Position numbers and translations under genes: made by a program. The notes under the pieces are model-generated. The model did not search any database. It saw nothing but the letters and a program-made list of their open reading frames with translations, and was not told where the DNA came from. From a bacterium (lineage in GTDB: Bacteria > Patescibacteria > JAEDAM01 > Absconditabacterales > Absconditicoccaceae), in NCBI GenBank assembly GCA_017453665.1, contig JAFTEM010000032.1, forward strand, positions 1 to 22,317: 22,317 nucleotides of DNA, in the 5' to 3' direction. Shown here one piece after another: positions 18,181-22,317 of the stretch. Every line of letters begins with the position of its first letter. Within the stretch, counting starts at the first letter, position 1.

Positions 18181-18309
18181 TTATGTTCATACACATTAAT
18201 TAGTTTCCAACAAGGTATACCTCACAAAACGATGTAAACTATCTCTTCTCTATTAATAGTTTATATAAAAACTCATTGTAAGCATTTTATTCTCTTACCT
18301 TAAAAGAAA
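18181..18309 (+). other. Short leader region before the 18310 gene
   Basis: It contains AACTAT...ATAGTT (about 18237-18262), a weak hairpin, followed by a TATATAAAA stretch that could be a -10 box. No convincing -35 box or strong terminator is seen, so transcription may continue from the SLH gene. Confidence 0.3.
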
Positions 18310-18642
18310 ATGACAAAAACAGCAAAAGTACAAAGTATCTATCCTACAAAGGAAGAACTTATCACATACGAACGTGAAGATGATTTAGCTAGAAAGTCAC
18401 TTAAAGCTAAAGCAGAAAACAAAAACTATAAATTAAAAAAAGCAGAACTCTATAATCAGGTTAATGATAATTTATCAGAAACAGCCTTCTATAGAGAACG
18501 TCTTATTTCAGCATTAACATTACCAGAATTCTTAGAAACTTCTGTTAAAAATGTTAAAGAAAATACACAAAATGATTTATTTGCTGTATTATCTGCTGAA
18601 AATGAATGAAATCTGGAAGCAGATTATTCAGAGGCGGTTTAA
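18310..18642 (+). CDS. Hypothetical protein, 110 aa
   Basis: No family recognised. Under the standard code it would stop at UGA 18607; under table 25 it reads on through ENEGNLEADYSEAV to TAA 18640-18642, and a strong terminator begins nine bases later, which supports the longer form. The product is mostly helical and charged, with a basic middle (ARKSLKAKAENKNYKLKKAE) and an acidic C-terminus. There is no signal peptide, membrane segment or cysteine. AAAAGAAA before the ATG is at best a weak ribosome site. A small cytoplasmic, possibly nucleic-acid- or protein-binding protein is conceivable, but nothing shows this. Confidence 0.65.
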
Positions 18643-18650
18643 AACCCAAA

Positions 18651-18690
18651 AGTCTAATGGTATGTCCATTAGGCTTTTTCTTGTTTTTTT
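18651..18690 (+). terminator. Hairpin terminator after the 18310 gene
   Basis: AGTCTAATGG (18651-18660), 5-base loop, CCATTAGGCT (18666-18675), a 10-bp stem with one G-U pair, followed by TTTT and a longer T-rich tail. Confidence 0.85.
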
Positions 18691-18755
18691 AAATAATACT
18701 ATCTAGGGAAAATTCTACAAGTTTTCACTTTTTGTTTGATTTATTTTGAAACGTA

Positions 18756-18947
18756 TTAGATAACTATAAACAGCTTCAGATAATAATCTTCAAATTTTTT
18801 CTCTTCTTGTGTTTTCGGTTGTAAGCTTTCATAATCACTACTATTTATTGCTTCTAATTCCTCAACTTCATTTTAAGTAAACTCATAATGACAAAATTGA
18901 GAATCAAGCAAATGAGAGATTTTAGATTACTTGATAATTATTTCCAT
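18756..18947 (-). pseudogene. Possible decayed ORF (two internal TAA)
   Basis: On the minus strand one frame reads MEIIIK, stop, SKISHLLDSQFCHYEFT, stop, then NEVEELEAINSSDYESLQPK and on to KKFEDYYLKLFIVI before TAA. The stretches between the two in-frame TAA codons look like native, charged protein sequence. This fits a small gene inactivated by nonsense mutations. It could also be chance in AT-rich DNA. The family is unknown. Confidence 0.3.
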
Positions 18948-18979
18948 AACAGCACCCAAATATAAATAGATAAAGATAA

Positions 18980-20203
18980 TTAAGCCTCAATTATTTCTAC
19001 ATCATCCTTATCCTTTTTATTATCATCCCTTCCCTCTTCTCTTACTGATACCACTCCTCATTTTTCAACAATACTCTCTTTATTCCTTTTCTTAAGTGAT
19101 ATCATTCCCACTATAATTGCAATAACAGCAACCAAAGCAATTACTCAATATATTGGTCTTACTGCCAACCACGCAATAGCAATCGTTATAATCCAAACAA
19201 TCAATGCTAAACAAAAACAAACAATTCACACTGCTCAACCAACAATATTTGCAATAAAAGGAACAACTTTAGCTAAAGTAGTTATAATTTCAAATATCAT
19301 ACTAAATGCAGCAAAAAGAAGCAACAATCCAAGCCCTCTAATAAGCCATGTAAAGAACGAATTAGCAGAATATGCTTCTTCAAACAATGTAGAAGCCGAA
19401 ACACTACTTTGACTTAAGAGTGCAATACTTCTTCCATTACTTGTCACATGAGCTCTCAATTGATCTCCATATTGTTCTCATACCAAACTTACATCTCATG
19501 GTTTTACTGTATAGAACGTAATCTTTACATCTCAAATCTCTGGTTGACTCATATTTTCTCAAATATAAAGCATTGCATCAGTTCCAGTCATTCAATCAAC
19601 CCATTTAATTTCTTGATCAGCTAAACTAAGTAATTTTTGATCTGTCAATTTATTAACAAAAGTTTCTGTTAAAGTATATGCTCCTAAAAGAATAGGACTT
19701 TTAGCATATTCTTCTTTATCATAAATCCATCATGGATTTTCATGTCATGCTTGTTCATAAAAATTACTTGAATCAATTGCTGTATCACTCCATTTCTTAT
19801 GGTAAGTATATTCTTTAGTAGTTGTAGAACTACCTCCTAAATTATCTTCAGTACTTGTTCTTTCCTCCTCTTCCCATTGATACATTTCAACATGTCTTAT
19901 AAGTTTGAGATCATCTGTTTGTACTCAGAATACAGGATCAATCAAAGGATATTCATCAGTTGTAGAAGATTTTCATGAAACATAAACCACCTTTCAATCA
20001 AGTTCTGGATTAACACTATCAGCAGTAGTCTCAATTGTTTGAGATTCAGTTTCTTCTAAAGCAGCCTTTTGTTTTACAAAATTATTCTCATTCCAAGAAA
20101 GAAGAACAATTGATCAAATTAATAAAACAAATCATCAAATAATAGCCTTAAAACTATTACCAATACGACTACCATAACCTGTAGTTGTTACTGTAGGTGA
20201 CAT
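18980..20203 (-). CDS. TMEM43-family membrane protein, 407 aa
   Basis: The N-terminus (GYGSRIGNSFKAIIGGFVLLIG) leads into one membrane segment (about 18-36) followed by LSWNE, as in bacterial TMEM43-family proteins. A long soluble domain follows, with KEYTYHKKW and GDVKITFYTVKPGDVSLVGEQ, the latter a family hallmark. The C-terminus has four membrane segments (about 275-375), including GLGLLLLFAAFSMIFEIITT and VVPFIANIVG, then a charged tail (KKRNKES...DDNKKDKDDVE). The function of bacterial members is unknown; human TMEM43 sits in the inner nuclear membrane and ER. Conserved glycines such as KPGD are mixed GGN and UGA. A TTGCAT-16-TATATC promoter lies about 37 bases upstream of ATG 20203. No clear terminator follows. 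Confidence 0.8.
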
Positions 20204-20239
20204 GAATATCAATAGTATTAAAAAATAAATGATAATGTA

Positions 20240-20267
20240 GATATAGGATTTTTTTTAATAAATGCAA
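20240..20267 (-). promoter_or_regulatory. Promoter of the TMEM43-family gene
   Basis: Minus strand: TTGCAT (20267-20262), 16-base spacer, TATATC (20245-20240), leaving a leader of about 30 bases. Confidence 0.55.
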
Positions 20268-20715
20268 TGTAAAAATTACACAGAAAAATTTCCAATTTAA
20301 TATAATATTAATTGAGTAAAAAAAATAAAATATTAAAACAATAAATACAATTACAAACTTAACATTTTCATCATATACCCCTCCCCTATAAAAAAAAGAA
20401 TATACTTTTTCTTGAAAAATGATTTTATATTGTTACAAGGAAGTTGCCAAATCATTTATACAATTCCGACAACACCTATTTTGTCGGATTTTTTGTTTTA
20501 TTAAAAAATAAAGTATGAAAATTTTTGGATAACATATTGAACAAAATTTATATGACGCCCTACTTAAAAAGTTTCTAGAAAGAAGAGAAAAAACAAAGAA
20601 GGGCTGATAATAAATTGACTAAGAAGATGTTTCAATGGAAAGACGTCTAATATAAAATTAGAAGATGGATTGGGGAAGATTATCATATATTTTAAAATAT
20701 TTAATTAATTTTTAT
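20268..20715. other. AT-rich intergenic region with an orphan terminator and an ORF remnant
   Basis: No intact gene is seen. A plus-strand terminator (20465-20494) stands without a gene in front of it, so a small RNA starting around 20430-20440 is possible. From 20515 a plus-strand frame reads MKIFG, TAA, then HIEQNLYDALLKKFLERREK up to stops at 20608, which resembles a broken gene. A weak TATAAA near 20651 may belong to the glf promoter. Confidence 0.4.
20465..20494 (+). terminator. Orphan hairpin terminator
   Basis: TCCGACAA (20465-20472), 8-base loop, TTGTCGGA (20481-20488), then six T. It is a perfect 8-bp stem. The nearest plus-strand gene upstream already has its own terminator at 18651, so this one probably ends a short unannotated transcript. 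Confidence 0.75.
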
Positions 20716-21855
20716 ATGAAATACGACTACTTAATAATATGAGCTTGATTAACATGATTAGTTATTTGAGAAAGATCAACTAATCAATTTTGAAAAAAAG
20801 TTTTAATTATAGATAAGAGAAATCATATATGATGAAATTGTTACGATTATAAAGATAAACAAACTTGAATAACAGTACATAAATATTGACCTCATGTATT
20901 TCATACAAAATACAAAGAAGTTCGAGATTATTTATCTCAGTTTACAGAATGGAATCCATTTTTTTACAATGTTAAAGCAATAGTAGATTCAAATATTGTA
21001 TCATTACCTTTTAATTTAAATTCATTATATCAAGTTTTTTCTCCTGAACTTGCTAAGAAATATGAAAATTTATTAATTGATAAATATAAATTTTGAACAA
21101 GATTAGTAATAAAAGAATTATTGGATTCATGAGATGAAAATTTAAAATTTTTATGAGATTATGTTTTCAAAAAAGTATTTGAATGATATACTAAAAAACA
21201 ATGGTGATTAACTAGTGAAGAAATTGATCCTTCAATTTTATCAAGAGTACCTATATTAATTTCTAGGGATGATTCATATTTTCAAGATGAGTATCAAGCT
21301 ATTCCTAGTAAATGATATACTGAAATGATGAATAATGTTGTAAAAAATGCTAAATTAAAAATAAAATTGAGCACAAATTTTAAGGATTTAAAATGAATAA
21401 CATGCGATAAAGTAATATATACCTGACCTATAGATGAATTTTTTGATTATAAGTTTTGAAAGCTCCCTTACAGAAGTCTATATTTTGATTTTAGAAAATA
21501 TGATATGGAATATTTTCAAACATGACCTCAAGTAAATTACCCTTGCAATCACGATTTTACAAGAATTGTAGAATATAAATATTATTTGAGAGAAAAATCT
21601 AATTCTACAATTGTATCTTATGAATATCCGCAGGATTATATAGTTTGAAAAAATGAACCATATTATCCAATCATAAATAAAGATAATATGAAATTATATA
21701 ATCAATATTTAGAATATTGAAAACAAAGGAAACCTAATGTAATTTTTGCATGAAGATTATGACAATATACATATTTCAATATGGACCAAACAATAAAAAA
21801 CGCTTTAGATTTAACTAAAAATATAAATAATGATAAGGAAAGAACCAAAAATTAA
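20716..21855 (+). CDS. glf: UDP-galactopyranose mutase, 379 aa
   Basis: A flavoenzyme that converts UDP-galactopyranose to UDP-galactofuranose, the donor for galactofuranose in surface glycans. The N-terminal FAD-binding loop IIGAGLTGLV (residues 7-16, GxGxxG) has all its glycines as UGA. Then come DKRNHIGGNCYDY, HKYGPHVFHT, SLPFNLNSLYQVF, FEGYTKKQWG, SRVPI..SRDDSYF..EYQAIP, YTGPIDEFFDY and the C-terminal FAGRLGQYTYFNMDQTI, in the order of the family and at the usual length. By my count all 23 glycines are UGA and none GGN. The start ATG 20716 lacks a Shine-Dalgarno site. The stop overlaps the next gene by 26 bases, so the two are co-translated from one message. Confidence 0.96.
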
Positions 21856-22317
21856 AATATTTGTATCTCATCATAAAGCTTGATATATTTATGAAGACGA
21901 CATTTTTGTTCCTATTCAAGTGTGAAAGAAAAATACTAAAGTTGATTTATGAATTTTATGAGATGATACATGAGATAACATTTCTGATAAAAACCAAGAT
22001 TATGCAGAGTTAACAGCTCAATATCGAGTATGGAAAAATTTTGATTTATCAGATGTGGATTATGTTGGTTTTTGTCATTATAGAAGATATTTTTCATGGG
22101 AAATAAAACCAACATTAAAAGATATCTTTGTCCCTGCTAGAGAATGAAGAAATCTTAGGTGAATAATTTGATATATTTTAACTTCTATTTTTTCAAAAAA
22201 AACATGTAAGAGAGATTTTAATAAAAATTTATTAGATCTAGAATCAAAAAATCTTAATAAGCATATTTCTTGAGATATTATACTCTTGTTTCTCCTATAT
22301 TATCGTTTACAAAATGA
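21830..22317 (+). CDS. DUF4422 glycosyltransferase-like protein (3' end outside window)
   Basis: Start ATG 21830 lies inside the end of glf and gives MIRKEPKIKIFVSHHKAG. Family marks of DUF4422 (PF14393) follow in order: FVSHHK, EDDIFVPIQVG, LGDDTGDNISDKN, YAELTAQYRVWKN and DYVGFCHYRRYFS. These proteins occur in capsule and exopolysaccharide clusters, often beside glf, and are taken to be glycosyltransferases; transfer of galactofuranose is a reasonable inference here from the overlap with glf. Of ten glycines seen, nine are UGA. About 163 codons are present and the frame is open at the window edge. No signal peptide is seen, as expected for a cytoplasmic or membrane-associated enzyme. Confidence 0.85.

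Noticed and set aside
1..22317. UGA as tryptophan (table 4)
   Set aside because: UGA sits at invariant Gly positions (Walker A, HELGH, GTS, GxGxxG), where Trp would abolish function, and UGG is used for Trp.
1..22317. CRISPR arrays, tRNA or rRNA genes, insertion sequences
   Set aside because: No regularly spaced repeats, no tRNA T-arm with a matching stem, no rRNA-like stretch and no transposase were seen on either strand.

Overview
The window comes from an AT-rich bacterium that reads UGA as glycine (translation table 25), the code known from the candidate phyla Absconditabacteria (SR1) and Gracilibacteria. UGA falls exactly where invariant glycines belong: in GTSFSTP next to the subtilisin active serine, in the FtsH Walker A motif GAPGSGKT and zinc motif HELGH, and in the FAD-binding GxGxxG of UDP-galactopyranose mutase. 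UGG is still used for tryptophan, so this is not the mycoplasma code. All gene ends below assume UGA = Gly and UAA/UAG = stop, except where noted. I cannot tell the two phyla apart from this window.

Layout. 1-1800: the C-terminal part of a secreted subtilisin with SLH repeats, then two small orphan genes that diverge from a shared, interlocked promoter region. 1893-3502: a DUF333 lipoprotein converging on a sugar-phosphate nucleotidyltransferase. 3627-8871 (minus strand): asnS, followed by an apparent operon ftsH - PSP1-domain protein - membrane-anchored TPR protein with its own promoter and terminator. 9186-10008: a GtrA-family membrane protein converging on a small membrane protein whose 3' end fits UGA = stop better than UGA = Gly. 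10177-13104: two unrecognised genes, one secreted and one of 687 residues, the second behind a perfect consensus promoter. 13109-15640 (minus): the RNA-binding protein Tex and a small charged protein. 15705-16016 (minus): a GC-richer stretch with long-range base pairing and a terminator, probably an unidentified structured RNA. 16334-18180: a perfect consensus promoter, a long structured leader and an SLH-domain envelope protein. 18310-20203: a small unknown protein, a decayed ORF and a TMEM43-family membrane protein. 20716-22317: glf and a DUF4422 glycosyltransferase, the start of a surface-polysaccharide cluster that runs off the window.

Theme. Housekeeping genes (asnS, ftsH, tex, PSP1) are mixed with cell-surface functions: SLH proteins, lipoprotein, GtrA, galactofuranose precursor synthesis and glycosyl transfer. 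This suits a small, probably host-attached cell. Promoters are mostly TTGACA or TTGCAT, 16-17 bases, then a TATAAT-like box. Most starts lack a clear Shine-Dalgarno sequence, and terminators are short hairpins with T-runs that often touch the stop codon. UGA use is very uneven: glf writes all 23 glycines as UGA, while a few small GC-richer genes use none.
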